From Acholeplasmatales bacterium DTU067 (GTDB lineage: Bacteria > Bacillota_I > Bacilli_A > ML615J-28 > CAG-698), in assembly GCA_001512995.1 (NCBI GenBank), contig LFRY01000057.1, forward strand, positions 19,750 to 78,182: a stretch of DNA of 58,433 bases, given 5' to 3'. The position numbers were made by a program, and so were the translations under genes. The notes under the pieces were generated by a model. That model was not told where the DNA came from, did no database searches, and worked only from the letters and a program-made list of their open reading frames with translations. Positions 1-8,373 of the stretch are shown piece after piece. How positions within the stretch are numbered: position 1 is the stretch's first letter; every line of letters begins with the position of its first letter.

Positions 1-96
1 CAGCAGCTTGACAGAGTGATGGAAGGCAAACTCGAACCGATCATTGAAGCTTTGATTTTGGAGGACCAAAGACGCCAACTCAGCGAAGGGGATTAA
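1..96 (+). CDS. C-terminal fragment of an unidentified protein
   Basis: The window opens inside a reading frame that gives 31 residues ending in LSEGD before a TAA at 94-96. The fragment is charged and probably helical. It carries no motif I can assign to a family. It ends 7 bases before the alr start, so it was probably the upstream gene of the same transcript. The rest lies outside the window. Confidence 0.5.
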   Translation, partial: QQLDRVMEGKLEPIIEALILEDQRRQLSEGD

Positions 97-103
97 GTGA
101 GGA

Positions 104-1126
104 ATGGACGATTTGCTTTACATGGAAGTGGATTTGCGGAAGTTTGCGGGGAATCTCCGGGAAATCGCAAAGCTTTCCGGTAAAAGCGTGCTCCCCGTCA
201 TTAAAAGCGAAGCGTACGGCATGGGGGCGCTTGCGATTGCCCGGAAGATTGCGGACATGGGTGTCGGCCTCGTTGCCGTCGCCGATTTGAAAGAAGCTTT
301 GCCCCTGGCACGGGATTTTGATTTTGAGATTTTGATTCTTAACGGCGCCAGGGAATGCGAATTTCCAAACTTGGAAGTTTTTCCGAACTTGGTTCTTTCC
401 GTCAATTCGCTCAGGGAAGCGGAAAGCCTGATTGGTTATGGCTTCCAAAGAAAAGTGAAAGTCCACATGCAAATTGATACCGGAATGAACAGATTGGGCT
501 TTTCGGATTTTCGGGAATATGCCCGGGCATTGGAATTGCTTTTGTCAGGCAATTTTCTGCCGGAAGGAATCTACACGCATTTTACGGATTCGGAAAATGC
601 CAAAATCCAATTGGAAAAGTTCCTCCCATATGCAAATCATTTTCCTTACGAAATCATCCACACGGCAGCAAGCTCTGCTTATCTTTCCACTGATTACGGA
701 ACCCATGTCCGTGTCGGCGTCGATTTATATGCCCAGCAAAAGGGAAATCTAAAGCAGATCGTCAAAATTGCCTGTCGGCCCCTTGCCATCAGAAAACTTA
801 AAAAAGGCGAGGAGCTCGGCTATGACCGCGCCTATGCCGCGGAAAGAGACGAATTGATTGCGGTGCTTCCGATCGGCTATTATAACGGTTTTAGGCGGAG
901 CCTCGGCGGCTTTCCGGTTTACGCGAACGGAAAGAGATACCCCACCGTCGGCAAAGTCTGCATGAACCATCTCTTCGTCAGGGTGGATGAGGAAGTGAAC
1001 CTCGACACGGAATTCATCATCACTTCCGAAGAATTGCCCGCCGGAGAGATTGCGGAATACTTGGGGACGGTTGCCCACGAGGTGCTCTGCATGTTTAGAA
1101 TTGACAACATCAGATATTTGAAGTGA
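104..1126 (+). CDS. alr: alanine racemase
   Basis: PLP-dependent alanine racemase making D-alanine for peptidoglycan in the cytoplasm. The N-terminal barrel carries the PLP lysine in PVIKSEAYGMG (about residue 33), corresponding to the family KADAYGHG motif. The C-terminal domain has the second catalytic tyrosine region (GEELGYDRAYAAERD), then LPIGYYNGFRR and VGKVCMNHLF, all landmark Alr motifs. At 340 residues it is slightly shorter than the usual 360-390, but both domains are present. The start at 104 follows a weak GAGGA. A second ATG at 122 (MEVDLRK) is possible. prmC begins 4 bases after the stop, so the two are probably co-transcribed. A spore-specific racemase role is possible but nothing here shows it. 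Confidence 0.9.
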   Translation: MDDLLYMEVDLRKFAGNLREIAKLSGKSVLPVIKSEAYGMGALAIARKIADMGVGLVAVADLKEALPLARDFDFEILILNGARECEFPNLEVFPNLVLSVNSLREAESLIGYGFQRKVKVHMQIDTGMNRLGFSDFREYARALELLLSGNFLPEGIYTHFTDSENAKIQLEKFLPYANHFPYEIIHTAASSAYLSTDYGTHVRVGVDLYAQQKGNLKQIVKIACRPLAIRKLKKGEELGYDRAYAAERDELIAVLPIGYYNGFRRSLGGFPVYANGKRYPTVGKVCMNHLFVRVDEEVNLDTEFIITSEELPAGEIAEYLGTVAHEVLCMFRIDNIRYLK

Positions 1127-1130
1127 TGCC

Positions 1131-1970
1131 ATGACTTATGAAGAGTTCTACATGGAACAGGCTCGCCTGGCTGAAAAATTAAAGAAAGAAAAACAAGTCG
1201 TGAAGCTCTTGTTGCTTGAAAAAAGCGGCATGACGGCGACCGAATTATACATAAATTATCGCAAAAAGATTCCGGTTGAAGTTCGAAAAAAAACCCTGGC
1301 AGCTTTGGACGAGTATTTTCATCACAACAAACCGGTCCAATATCTGCTTGGATACACTTATTTTTATGGCCTGAAACTCTTGGTCAGACCGGGAGTTTTG
1401 ATTCCGCGCCCGGAAACCGAACTCTTGGTGGAAAAAGTTTTGGAAAACATCGTGGGAAGAAAAACCCCCAGAATTCTCGACTTGGGGACCGGGAGCGGCG
1501 CGATCGCTTTGGCGATTAAGAAAAATCGCGGCGATGCTTTGCTGACGGCTACCGACATCAGCGCGCTTGCGCTCGGTGTGGCTCGCAAAAACGCAGCAAT
1601 GCACGGTCTGGATGTGGAATTCATCGAAAGCAATCTCTTTGCGAGCATCCCCGGAAAATACGATGTGCTGGTTTCCAATCCTCCCTATGTTAGCCGCGAT
1701 GAAAACATTGATCCTTTGGTGAGCGAAAATGAGCCCGAAGAAGCTCTTTACGCCGGGGAAGGAGGCTTGAGTTTTTATAGGGAAATTTTGAGCCGCGCCC
1801 GGGAGGTGCTATTCGATTCCAATCTGATCGCCCTGGAAATTCCGGAAAACAAGGACGAAGAACTTTCCGCAATCGTGAAAAACTATTTTCCTGAGAGCGA
1901 ATTCGCAATCCTGAAAGATTTAAACAATCTCTCGCGGATTCTCATCATCAGGAATGATTGGAGGATATGA
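1131..1970 (+). CDS. prmC: peptide chain release factor N5-glutamine methyltransferase
   Basis: Methylates the GGQ glutamine of class I release factors using S-adenosylmethionine. The N-terminal helical domain (about residues 1-75) is followed by a Rossmann methyltransferase domain with the SAM-binding ILDLGTGSGAIALA segment (about 116-129) and the substrate-glutamine motif NPPYVS (about 185-190), the signature of PrmC. Length (279) is normal. In Bacillus prmC follows prfA and precedes spoIIR; here prfA is not adjacent, but tsaC and spoIIR still follow. The stop overlaps the ATG at 1967 of the next frame, and GGAGG at 1960-1964 serves the ATG at 1973, which indicates translational coupling. 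Confidence 0.93.
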   Translation: MTYEEFYMEQARLAEKLKKEKQVVKLLLLEKSGMTATELYINYRKKIPVEVRKKTLAALDEYFHHNKPVQYLLGYTYFYGLKLLVRPGVLIPRPETELLVEKVLENIVGRKTPRILDLGTGSGAIALAIKKNRGDALLTATDISALALGVARKNAAMHGLDVEFIESNLFASIPGKYDVLVSNPPYVSRDENIDPLVSENEPEEALYAGEGGLSFYREILSRAREVLFDSNLIALEIPENKDEELSAIVKNYFPESEFAILKDLNNLSRILIIRNDWRI

Positions 1971-1972
1971 CG

Positions 1973-2926
1973 ATGAAATATATTTTGGCTTTTCTTTCGC
2001 TGGCAATGCTTGCAAGCAGCCGAGGGGAAGAAGTGTTTCAAGAATTTGATGAGAAGATCAAAGAAGCCTACAGCGAATATGTTTTGGAAGAGCATTACGA
2101 CGAGAATTATCCTTACGGAATAAAATTAGTCATTGGCAATCTTGGCGGAAAAATAAGATACGGTTTCTGTTTTTACAGTGACGATCCTAATGCCTATTAT
2201 GTCCGCGTATATTATAAAGACAAACTCTACGCAGTGGAAAGCAATTCCCGCGGCGATGTGCAGGCCGTTGCCCTGGATCTTCCGGAAGGCTCCACCTTTT
2301 CGCTGCTCATCTTTGACTCCGTCCACGACGAGGAAATGCCCTTGCCGAAGTTTAAAAACTTAAAGATTATGTCCAAAACGGAATTTGAGCAATTGGAAAA
2401 CAAATTCCAGGGCATGTCCAAAGGCGCAGCTTTGACCAGATTAAAACCGGAATTTAAACTAGCACCCGATTTTTGGTTTTACATGTTCGCGGTTTCAATC
2501 ATTTTGGTTTGCGGATTGGTAATCTTCATTTTTTATAAGAGAAGACAGGGTCTTTTTAATAAAGAGATCCGCTCGCAAAATGTTTTCAATTTCCGGGAAT
2601 TCCTCTCTTCAAGCTTTGAGTTTCCCCAGGAAGCAACGGATGAATATGAAGAAGCAGAGTATGAGGTAATGGAAGAATATGAGGAGGAAGAACAGGCAGA
2701 ACAAGAACCTCGTTTCGGAGCATATCCCTGGGCTCGCTATGAAGAAGAAAAAAGCGGCTTCAACATCGGAGAATACCTCCGAGACAAGGGCTACGTGACC
2801 GATTACAATTTTTTAAGCGAAAGCGAGAAGAACCAGATCATGCTTGAATTGATGCGCCTGAAAGACGAAAAAACAATCACGCATGATGAATACCTTGAGG
2901 AAATCATGAAATTATGGAAAAAATAA
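1973..2926 (+). CDS. membrane protein with extracytoplasmic domain and acidic cytoplasmic tail
   Basis: Not a family I recognise. The start at 1973 is chosen because GGAGG (1960-1964) is 8 bases upstream and the product then begins with a signal-like MKYILAFLSLAMLASS. A domain of about 140 residues follows outside the membrane, then one hydrophobic segment (about 168-190), basic KRRQ, and a cytoplasmic tail with a strongly acidic run (DEYEEAEYEVMEEYEEEEQ, about 222-240). The last 30 residues (LMRLKDEKTITHDEYLEEI) resemble the short SHOCT helical hairpin found at the C-terminus of many membrane proteins. It lies between prmC and tsaC and overlaps the tsaC start by 13 bases, so it belongs to that operon. 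Function unknown. Confidence 0.75.
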   Translation: MKYILAFLSLAMLASSRGEEVFQEFDEKIKEAYSEYVLEEHYDENYPYGIKLVIGNLGGKIRYGFCFYSDDPNAYYVRVYYKDKLYAVESNSRGDVQAVALDLPEGSTFSLLIFDSVHDEEMPLPKFKNLKIMSKTEFEQLENKFQGMSKGAALTRLKPEFKLAPDFWFYMFAVSIILVCGLVIFIFYKRRQGLFNKEIRSQNVFNFREFLSSSFEFPQEATDEYEEAEYEVMEEYEEEEQAEQEPRFGAYPWARYEEEKSGFNIGEYLRDKGYVTDYNFLSESEKNQIMLELMRLKDEKTITHDEYLEEIMKLWKK

Positions 2927-3468
2927 CTCTTTCGGATTTTTTGAAATTGGAAAGAAAGGCTTTGGCAGGCAAGGTGTTTTGCTTTCCTACCGACACAGTC
3001 TACGGTCTTGCTGCCCTTTACGGCGATCAGGAAGGTATCAAAAAGATTTATGAACTGAAAGGGCGCAGCTTTACCAAGCCCTTGGCCAATCTTTGCAGCG
3101 GTATTGAACAGATTACTGAACTGGGCATCCAAATTCCAAAATTTGCCCTGGAGCTGATGAAGAAACATTGGCCGGGACCCCTGACATTGATCCTAAAAGG
3201 ACCAGAAGGAAAAGTAAGCTTCCGGATGCCGGATTCGGAAATTGCTTTAAAAATCATCGATCGGTTTTCCCTGTTGCCCACAACCTCGGTCAATGAAAGC
3301 GGGAAACCGGAAATGAATTCCATGGCAAAAATCGAGGCCGCTTTCGGAAACCGCATAGATTATTTCATCACCGACCGCTCCAACTTTTCCGGCCTTCCTT
3401 CGACGGTCGCCGATGTTTCCGAAGGGGCAATCAAGATCATCCGCCAAGGAGCAATATCCATAGAATAA
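2914..3468 (+). CDS. tsaC: L-threonylcarbamoyladenylate synthase (YrdC/YwlC type)
   Basis: Makes threonylcarbamoyl-AMP from threonine, bicarbonate and ATP for the t6A37 modification of ANN-decoding tRNAs. Family landmarks are FCFPTDTVYGLAALYGD near the start, KGRSFTKPLA, WPGPLTLIL, FRMPDS and the late SGLPSTVADVS. At 184 residues it has only the YrdC domain; the Sua5-type C-terminal extension is absent. It corresponds to ywlC, which lies close to spoIIR and ywlB in Bacillus, although here it precedes rather than follows them. The start lies inside the upstream gene. A hairpin with a U-tail follows immediately. Confidence 0.92.
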   Translation: MEKITLSDFLKLERKALAGKVFCFPTDTVYGLAALYGDQEGIKKIYELKGRSFTKPLANLCSGIEQITELGIQIPKFALELMKKHWPGPLTLILKGPEGKVSFRMPDSEIALKIIDRFSLLPTTSVNESGKPEMNSMAKIEAAFGNRIDYFITDRSNFSGLPSTVADVSEGAIKIIRQGAISIE

Positions 3469-3473
3469 AATGG

Positions 3474-3508
3474 AAAAAACCGCCAATAATATATTTGGTG
3501 GTTTTTTT
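3474..3508 (+). terminator. intrinsic terminator after tsaC, abutting the spoIIR start region
   Basis: AACCGCCAA pairs with TTGGTGGTT (one G-T wobble), followed by seven T. The T-run ends directly at an in-frame ATG (3509). The hairpin therefore lies between tsaC and spoIIR and should uncouple spoIIR from housekeeping transcription. Confidence 0.75.
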
Positions 3509-3523
3509 ATGAAGAGGAAGCGG

Positions 3524-4006
3524 ATGCTTATGATTGTATTTTTAATCATTCTCATTGCCTTGGTTCTTCCCCGGGAAAGCAAGGAATTCAGGATTAGGGT
3601 TGTTGCAGCGAGCGACTCCCCGGAAGACCAGCGGGAAAAATATGCGGTCGTTCGCGTGCTCCAAGAAGAAATAAAAAAATATAACCCAAATGATATCATA
3701 AACGAAGTTCAAAAAAATATAGATTTAATGGAAGCAAAAATTACCAAGGTCTTGAAGGGGCGCGAATTCCTTATCCGGATAACAAAAGTGAAATTTCCGC
3801 CCAAAGAACACGGGGGGAAAGTGATTTCCGGAGGCAGATACAGAACCTTGCTCGTCATCATCGGCGAAGGAAAGGGGAAAAATTGGTGGAGCATTCTTTA
3901 TCCTGAATATCACGGCATTTCTTTTGAAGACAGGGAAGAGATTAGCTTTGAATTTTATTTCTATGAGAAACTGCGGAGAATTTTTTCAAAATCGAGGGGA
4001 GAATAG
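3524..4006 (+). CDS. spoIIR: stage II sporulation protein R
   Basis: SpoIIR is secreted from the forespore under sigma-F and triggers SpoIIGA-mediated processing of pro-sigma-E in the mother cell. The sequence has an N-terminal hydrophobic export segment (MLMIVFLIILIALVLP) and the diagnostic RIRVVAASDSPEDQREKY, then KFPP, SGGRYRTLLVIIGEGKGKNWWSILYP, where NWW-LYP is a SpoIIR hallmark. I prefer the ATG at 3524, because AGAGG at 3513-3517 is 6 bases upstream. The in-frame ATG at 3509 sits on the U-tail of the terminator and its only SD-like GGTGG lies in the hairpin. ywlB-like follows with no gap. A GGAAAAAAC at 3472-3480 resembles a sigma-F -10 element but no clear -35 is seen. Confidence 0.92.
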   Translation: MLMIVFLIILIALVLPRESKEFRIRVVAASDSPEDQREKYAVVRVLQEEIKKYNPNDIINEVQKNIDLMEAKITKVLKGREFLIRITKVKFPPKEHGGKVISGGRYRTLLVIIGEGKGKNWWSILYPEYHGISFEDREEISFEFYFYEKLRRIFSKSRGE

Positions 4007-4432
4007 ATGGATATCATAGCGGTGGACGCCAACAACAAAGAGGAAGTGCTGAATTTTTTAAAAAACATTTCCCTGGTTCATGACATCAACGAGGAGGTGG
4101 TCATGAACGGAGAATACGTCCTTGACGGGGAAATAGTCGGCCTGCTTTCGTTTGAGGAATTCAATCATTTCGGGCTCATCAGGTATTTCATATTCCGGAA
4201 AGAAGTCAAAGAAAAAATCATTTACGAACTCTTCAATAAAATTGTACAGAAAGCTTCAAAAAAGGGCATCAAGTCCTTGCTCAGTTTGGTTGTAAAAAAG
4301 GATGCGGTGGCGGTTTTTAAGGGTTTGGGGTTTTATGAAATCGACAAGGAAGATGTTTATATTGAAGAGACCGTCCTCCATCAGACCAAGTTCAAGGACG
4401 CTTTCGTTTTAAAATATGACATTCAAAAATAA
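4007..4432 (+). CDS. GNAT-like acetyltransferase (YwlB-like)
   Basis: A 141-residue protein with the layout of a small Gcn5-related N-acetyltransferase: a central strand pair (EYVLDGEIVGLLSFEEF), the region around LIRYFIFRKEVKEKIIYELFNKI where the acetyl-CoA loop would be, and a terminal AVFKGLGFYEI, typical of the last GNAT motif. The canonical Q/R-x-x-G-x-G/A loop is not obvious. It abuts spoIIR exactly (TAG then ATG) with GGGGAG as SD. Bacillus has ywlB, also a GNAT protein, near spoIIR, and this synteny is the main reason for the assignment. Substrate unknown. Confidence 0.6.
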   Translation: MDIIAVDANNKEEVLNFLKNISLVHDINEEVVMNGEYVLDGEIVGLLSFEEFNHFGLIRYFIFRKEVKEKIIYELFNKIVQKASKKGIKSLLSLVVKKDAVAVFKGLGFYEIDKEDVYIEETVLHQTKFKDAFVLKYDIQK

Positions 4433-4458
4433 AGAGCAAACGCTCTTTTTATTTTTTT
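4431..4458 (+). terminator. intrinsic terminator after the ywlB-like gene
   Basis: AAAGAGC (4431-4437), loop AAAC, GCTCTTT (4442-4448), then a T-rich tail. The stem begins inside the stop codon. Confidence 0.85.
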
Positions 4459-4459
4459 C

Positions 4460-4488
4460 TGGAAAATGAGCATTCCTTGTGTTATAAT
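4460..4488 (+). promoter_or_regulatory. sigma-A type promoter of upp
   Basis: TGGAAA at 4460-4465, 17-base spacer, TATAAT at 4483-4488 preceded by TGT (extended -10). The leader then carries AAGAAG and CTTCTT, which can form a short hairpin before the upp ribosome site. Confidence 0.65.
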
Positions 4489-4544
4489 ACTTGTTAAAAG
4501 AAGTTTCGAGAGCTTCTTAAATTCAATGCAAAGGGATTGAGAAC

Positions 4545-5174
4545 ATGAGCGGAAAATTAGTGATTTTTAACCACCCATTGATTCACCACAAACTCGCCCT
4601 GATTAGAGATGAGAATACCGGAACGAAAGATTTTCGCCAGACCGTTTCTGAAATCGGAATGCTGATGGCTTACGAAGTCACGAGGGACTTGCCGACTAAA
4701 AAAGTGAAGGTCAAAACGCCGGTGGCAGATGCGGAAGCGTATGTGCTCGAAAAATCCGTGGTCGTCGTGCCGATACTGCGCGCCGGGTTGGGAATGGTCG
4801 ACGGCATCACTGCCCTGATTCCGACGGCAAAAGTTGGGCACATCGGAGTTTATAGGGACGAAGAAACCTTGGAGCCCCACGAGTATTATGCGAAGTTCCC
4901 CAACATCATCAAAAACGCGGTTGTTTTTGTCGTTGATCCGATGTTGGCAACCGGCGGCAGCGTCAAACATGCGATAGATGTTTTGAAAGCGCGGGGCGCG
5001 AAAACGATTAGCTACATGGGATTGGTCGGCGCTCCCGAAGGCGTCAAAAAAATTCAGGAAGCTCATCCCGATGTCGACATATACTTGGCGGCACTCGATG
5101 AAAAATTAAACGAAAAAGGATACATCGTTCCCGGTCTGGGAGATTGCGGGGACCGCCTTTTCGGAACCAAATGA
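4545..5174 (+). CDS. upp: uracil phosphoribosyltransferase
   Basis: Converts uracil and PRPP to UMP in pyrimidine salvage. Full-length (209 residues). The PRPP-binding loop is [14 protein letters not shown] (about 125-138) and the uracil-binding C-terminus is [18 protein letters not shown], both family signatures. AAGGGAT serves as SD. It has its own promoter and terminator, so it is monocistronic. In Bacillus upp lies downstream of the prmC-spoIIR-ywlB-ywlC region, with further genes between that are missing here. Confidence 0.96.
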   Translation: MSGKLVIFNHPLIHHKLALIRDENTGTKDFRQTVSEIGMLMAYEVTRDLPTKKVKVKTPVADAEAYVLEKSVVVVPILRAGLGMVDGITALIPTAKVGHIGVYRDEETLEPHEYYAKFPNIIKNAVVFVVDPMLATGGSVKHAIDVLKARGAKTISYMGLVGAPEGVKKIQEAHPDVDIYLAALDEKLNEKGYIVPGLGDCGDRLFGTK

Positions 5175-5183
5175 AGCTTAACC

Positions 5184-5220
5184 AAAGTTTATGCATTAAT
5201 TGTATAAACTTTTTTATTTT
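5184..5220 (+). terminator. intrinsic terminator after upp
   Basis: AAAGTTTAT (5184-5192) pairs with ATAAACTTT (5204-5212), followed by T-rich sequence. Confidence 0.8.
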
Positions 5221-5247
5221 GCTGAAAAATAAGAACGGTGAAGAAAA

Positions 5248-6252
5248 TTGAAAGTGGTTTCGCTCTTGGCCGGCGACAGAAGCATTCTTCATAAATTAAG
5301 ACCCTTGGTGAATTCAAAAAAATACCAATTGATCAATGTCATGATTAATACCGTCGATTATGAGCGGCTACGGAAATCCGAAGCCGTTTTTCTTGACGCT
5401 TCACTCGATAAAAAAATCAAAGAAGAAGTTCTTTTGTTCTGTGCGGAAAACTCCCTGCAAACATACTTTTTTCCCGGCCCTGCGGACATTGCCGTTCTGA
5501 AGAAGGACTTACACTTGGAAGATCTTCTCCTGAGAAAGGCAAGCACATTCAGTCTGACTTTATTCCAAAGATTCATTAAAAGAGCTTTTGATTTTGTATT
5601 TTCTTTTTTCTTCATAATTCTGTTTTCGCCGCTCATGCTTTTTATATATTTTATGATTAAAATCATGGACGGCGGTCCCGTGCTCTACCGGCAAAAACGC
5701 CTGACGGAGGGAGGAAGGGAATTCGTTCTCTTTAAATTCAGAACGATGGTGAAAAATGCGGAAAGGAAGTCTGGGGCCGTGCTTTCCCATGCTAACGATG
5801 AAAGGATTACGAAAACAGGAAAGATCTTGAGGAAAACGCGGTTAGACGAGATCCTGCAGATTTTCAATGTCTTGATCGGCGACATGTCGCTTGTTGGTCC
5901 GAGGCCGGAGAGAAGGTGTTTCGTGGAAGGGTTTTTGAAAGAGAATTCTTATTATAAATTCCGTTTCCAAGTTAAAGCAGGCATCACCGGGCTTGCCCAA
6001 ACGACCTGCTATTATGATTCTCATTACGAGGATAAATTATTGTTTGACCTCTTGTACATTGCCGGTTATAGTTTTTGGCTGGATTTAAAACTCATTTTCC
6101 GTACCATGACAATCTTCTTTAAAAAAAAGCATGCAACAGGTATAAATAACGGGGATTTGGAAACCTTTTTAAGAAAGCACGGATTGCAAATCATAGAAAC
6201 GAGTCCTGGAATTTTAGAATTGAGGGGTATAGATGAAGAAAATTATTATTAA
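5248..6252 (+). CDS. undecaprenyl-phosphate sugar phosphotransferase (initiating sugar transferase)
   Basis: Bacterial sugar transferase family (PF02397 type) that moves a sugar-1-phosphate onto undecaprenyl phosphate, the first step of polysaccharide assembly. An N-terminal domain of about 100 residues of unknown role precedes a membrane hairpin (FVFSFFFIILFSPLMLFIYF, about 120-140). The catalytic part follows: GGPVLYRQKRLTEGGREFVLFKFRTM, KTRLDEILQIFNVLIGDMSLVGPRPE and the late KAGITGLAQ. It starts at TTG 5248; an in-frame TGA at 5239 rules out an earlier start and the first ATG is far downstream. Its end overlaps the next glycosyltransferase by 20 bases, so it heads a tightly packed polysaccharide operon. 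Confidence 0.9.
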   Translation: MKVVSLLAGDRSILHKLRPLVNSKKYQLINVMINTVDYERLRKSEAVFLDASLDKKIKEEVLLFCAENSLQTYFFPGPADIAVLKKDLHLEDLLLRKASTFSLTLFQRFIKRAFDFVFSFFFIILFSPLMLFIYFMIKIMDGGPVLYRQKRLTEGGREFVLFKFRTMVKNAERKSGAVLSHANDERITKTGKILRKTRLDEILQIFNVLIGDMSLVGPRPERRCFVEGFLKENSYYKFRFQVKAGITGLAQTTCYYDSHYEDKLLFDLLYIAGYSFWLDLKLIFRTMTIFFKKKHATGINNGDLETFLRKHGLQIIETSPGILELRGIDEENYY

Positions 6253-7315
6253 TTGCAATGATTGTTTTTCTGCTTATACTTTCCGTTTGGGTTTGATCAA
6301 GGAACTTCAAAAAGAATTTGAGGTTCATGTCATGGCGGGCTTCGATAAATATCAGCCCCTGTTGGCTCAAGAAAAAATCAAAACGATTACCTTCTCTGCC
6401 AAAACGACTTCCTGCAGATTGAAAGACAATTTTAAGCAGCTCCGGAAATACCGCCGGGTTTTCAAAAAAATAAAACCTGATTTGATAATCAACTATAATA
6501 TCAAACCCCATCTATTGGGAACCCTGGCTGCTCCCAGGGCCAGCAAAGTAATTAATGTCGTTGCCGGGACGGGAACGGTGTTTGAAGAGAAGAATCTGCT
6601 ATTCAAAATTGTCCGCTTTCTTTACCGCTTGATTTCCAGAAAGGTCGATCATTATATTTTCCTAAACAAGGAAGATTATTATTTGTTTGCGGAATTGGAT
6701 CTTTTGCGTCAGCCGCACACAATCATCCCCGGCGAGGGGGTTGACCTTGAGAAATTCTTTCCCCATGTCGATTTGTCCGCGCCGCCGGTATTCATTTACA
6801 TCGGCAGGTTGCTGAAAGAGAAGGGAATCAGGGAATACCTCGAAGCAGCTAAAATTGTGAAAAGACGCTTCCCGGAAGTAAGTTTTTGGATTGCGGGAGA
6901 TTTCTATAAAAAGAAATCGGTCTTAAAAAAAACAGAGATTGAGGATTATGTGCAAAAGGGAATAGTGAGATACCTGGGGTACCGTTTCGACATCAATGTC
7001 CTGTTAAAAGATGTCCATGTTGTGGTGCTTCCCTCCTATCGCGAAGGCATGCCTTTTTCGCTGATGGAGGGCTTGGCGGCGAAAAAGTTTTTGATCGCAA
7101 GCGACGTCCCCGGCTGCCGAGATGTGATCAAAGACGGATACAATGGTTTTCTGGTCCGTCCGAGGAGCAGTTATGATTTGATATTAAAAATTGAAAAATA
7201 TATCAAATCCGAAAACAAATCGGATTTGCATGAAAACGCCCATGCTTCTTCGGCACGCTTTGACCAAAAGAAAATAATACCGGAAATCATCGGACTTATA
7301 CGTGAAATAATATGA
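6233..7315 (+). CDS. GT4-family glycosyltransferase, second step of the polysaccharide cluster
   Basis: GT-B fold glycosyltransferase. The N-terminal half has the acceptor domain with NVVAGTGTVFEE and IIPGEGVDLEKFFP; the C-terminal half has IYIGRLLKEKGIREYLEAA and the E-x7-E nucleotide-sugar motif in REGMPFSLMEG. The GTGTVF and GEGVDLEKF features recall the PglA/CapM-like branch that adds a second sugar to an undecaprenyl-linked sugar, which fits its place directly after the initiating transferase. It overlaps both neighbours (20 and 4 bases), indicating translational coupling. The sugar donated cannot be read from sequence. Confidence 0.85.
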   Translation: MKKIIINCNDCFSAYTFRLGLIKELQKEFEVHVMAGFDKYQPLLAQEKIKTITFSAKTTSCRLKDNFKQLRKYRRVFKKIKPDLIINYNIKPHLLGTLAAPRASKVINVVAGTGTVFEEKNLLFKIVRFLYRLISRKVDHYIFLNKEDYYLFAELDLLRQPHTIIPGEGVDLEKFFPHVDLSAPPVFIYIGRLLKEKGIREYLEAAKIVKRRFPEVSFWIAGDFYKKKSVLKKTEIEDYVQKGIVRYLGYRFDINVLLKDVHVVVLPSYREGMPFSLMEGLAAKKFLIASDVPGCRDVIKDGYNGFLVRPRSSYDLILKIEKYIKSENKSDLHENAHASSARFDQKKIIPEIIGLIREII

Positions 7316-8373
7316 AAATAGCCATGGTAATCACTTCGCTCGAAGTTGGAGGAGCGGAAAAATTAGTTTTAAATTTAGTGCGGGAATTAAAGAGCAAGGT
7401 AGAAATCAGGCTTTTTGTCATCAGAAAGAATTATCAAACCATATATGACAGAGAACTGGCGGAAATGGATATTTGGTATTGTTATCTGAATGCCGGCAAC
7501 CGCCTTTTTTCCGTCAAAGCATACAAAAAATTAAAAAACATGCTTGAAAAATTCAAGCCCGACATCATCCATACGCACCTTAAGGCGGCGGATTATATTT
7601 ATTTCTACCGGCCACACAAAAAAAACAGCAAATGGATCCACACCGTCCACACGCTTGCCGATTTTGACGCAAGAAACCTGAGAAGATTTTTTTACCGCCC
7701 TTTATACAAACGACGAACCATCATTCCTGTTCCCGTCTCGGAAGAAGTGGAGGAGAGTTTGTTGCGGCTCTACGGAATCCAAGGAAGGCTGATTCCGAAC
7801 GGCGTGAATTTGGAAAAATTCCGCTACCTCCCCCAAAAGAAAAATAGTTTTCAGGTCTTGCACGTCGGCCGCTTCGTTCCCTTGAAAAACCACAGATATT
7901 TGCTCAAAGAATTCGCGAAGTTTGCGAATAAAAAAAAGGATGTAAAATTGATTCTGATTGGGAGCGGACCACTGAAGAAGAAAATGAAGCGATTTGCAAG
8001 AAAGCTGGAGATCGTAAAACAGGTGGAATTCATTGATCACGCTGAAAATGTTGAAGAATACATGCGCGAGGCTTGTGTTTTTGTATTGCCTTCGCGCTAT
8101 GAAGGGATGTCCCTGGCTTTGCTTGAGGCGCTTGCATCCGGTCTCTTGGTGATAACGAGAAGGGATTTGAGTTCACTCATCGAAAGCGAAGTCAACGGAT
8201 TTGAAATCGACATCGAAAAGAATGCACTTTACTATGAATTGGAAAACATTTACCAGAATTACGACAATTTGGAAATAATCCGAAAAAACGCATCAAAATC
8301 CGCGCGCGCATTTTCTTTGAAACTGACCGCCGAACGTTACTTGCTATTATATCAGGAAACAGCCAATGCTTAG
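7312..8373 (+). CDS. GT4-family glycosyltransferase
   Basis: Group 1 glycosyltransferase of 353 residues. It begins with a Rossmann strand and the acceptor loop SLEVGGAEKLVLNL, has IPNGVNLEKFR before the C-terminal domain, VLHVGRFVPLKNHRYLL for the donor half, and YEGMSLALLEALASG as the E-x7-E motif. The start overlaps the previous stop by 4 bases (ATGA). It is closely related to the next gene (GGAEK/GGAET, GRF-P-KNHR, YEG--LA-LEA-ASG in both), suggesting a local duplication. It acts on the cytoplasmic face of the membrane as part of repeat-unit assembly. Confidence 0.85.
   Translation: MKIAMVITSLEVGGAEKLVLNLVRELKSKVEIRLFVIRKNYQTIYDRELAEMDIWYCYLNAGNRLFSVKAYKKLKNMLEKFKPDIIHTHLKAADYIYFYRPHKKNSKWIHTVHTLADFDARNLRRFFYRPLYKRRTIIPVPVSEEVEESLLRLYGIQGRLIPNGVNLEKFRYLPQKKNSFQVLHVGRFVPLKNHRYLLKEFAKFANKKKDVKLILIGSGPLKKKMKRFARKLEIVKQVEFIDHAENVEEYMREACVFVLPSRYEGMSLALLEALASGLLVITRRDLSSLIESEVNGFEIDIEKNALYYELENIYQNYDNLEIIRKNASKSARAFSLKLTAERYLLLYQETANA

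Noticed and set aside
3470-3523. Longer N-terminus for SpoIIR from ATG 3470
   Set aside because: These codons are the terminator hairpin and lack an SD; the export signal begins at 3524.
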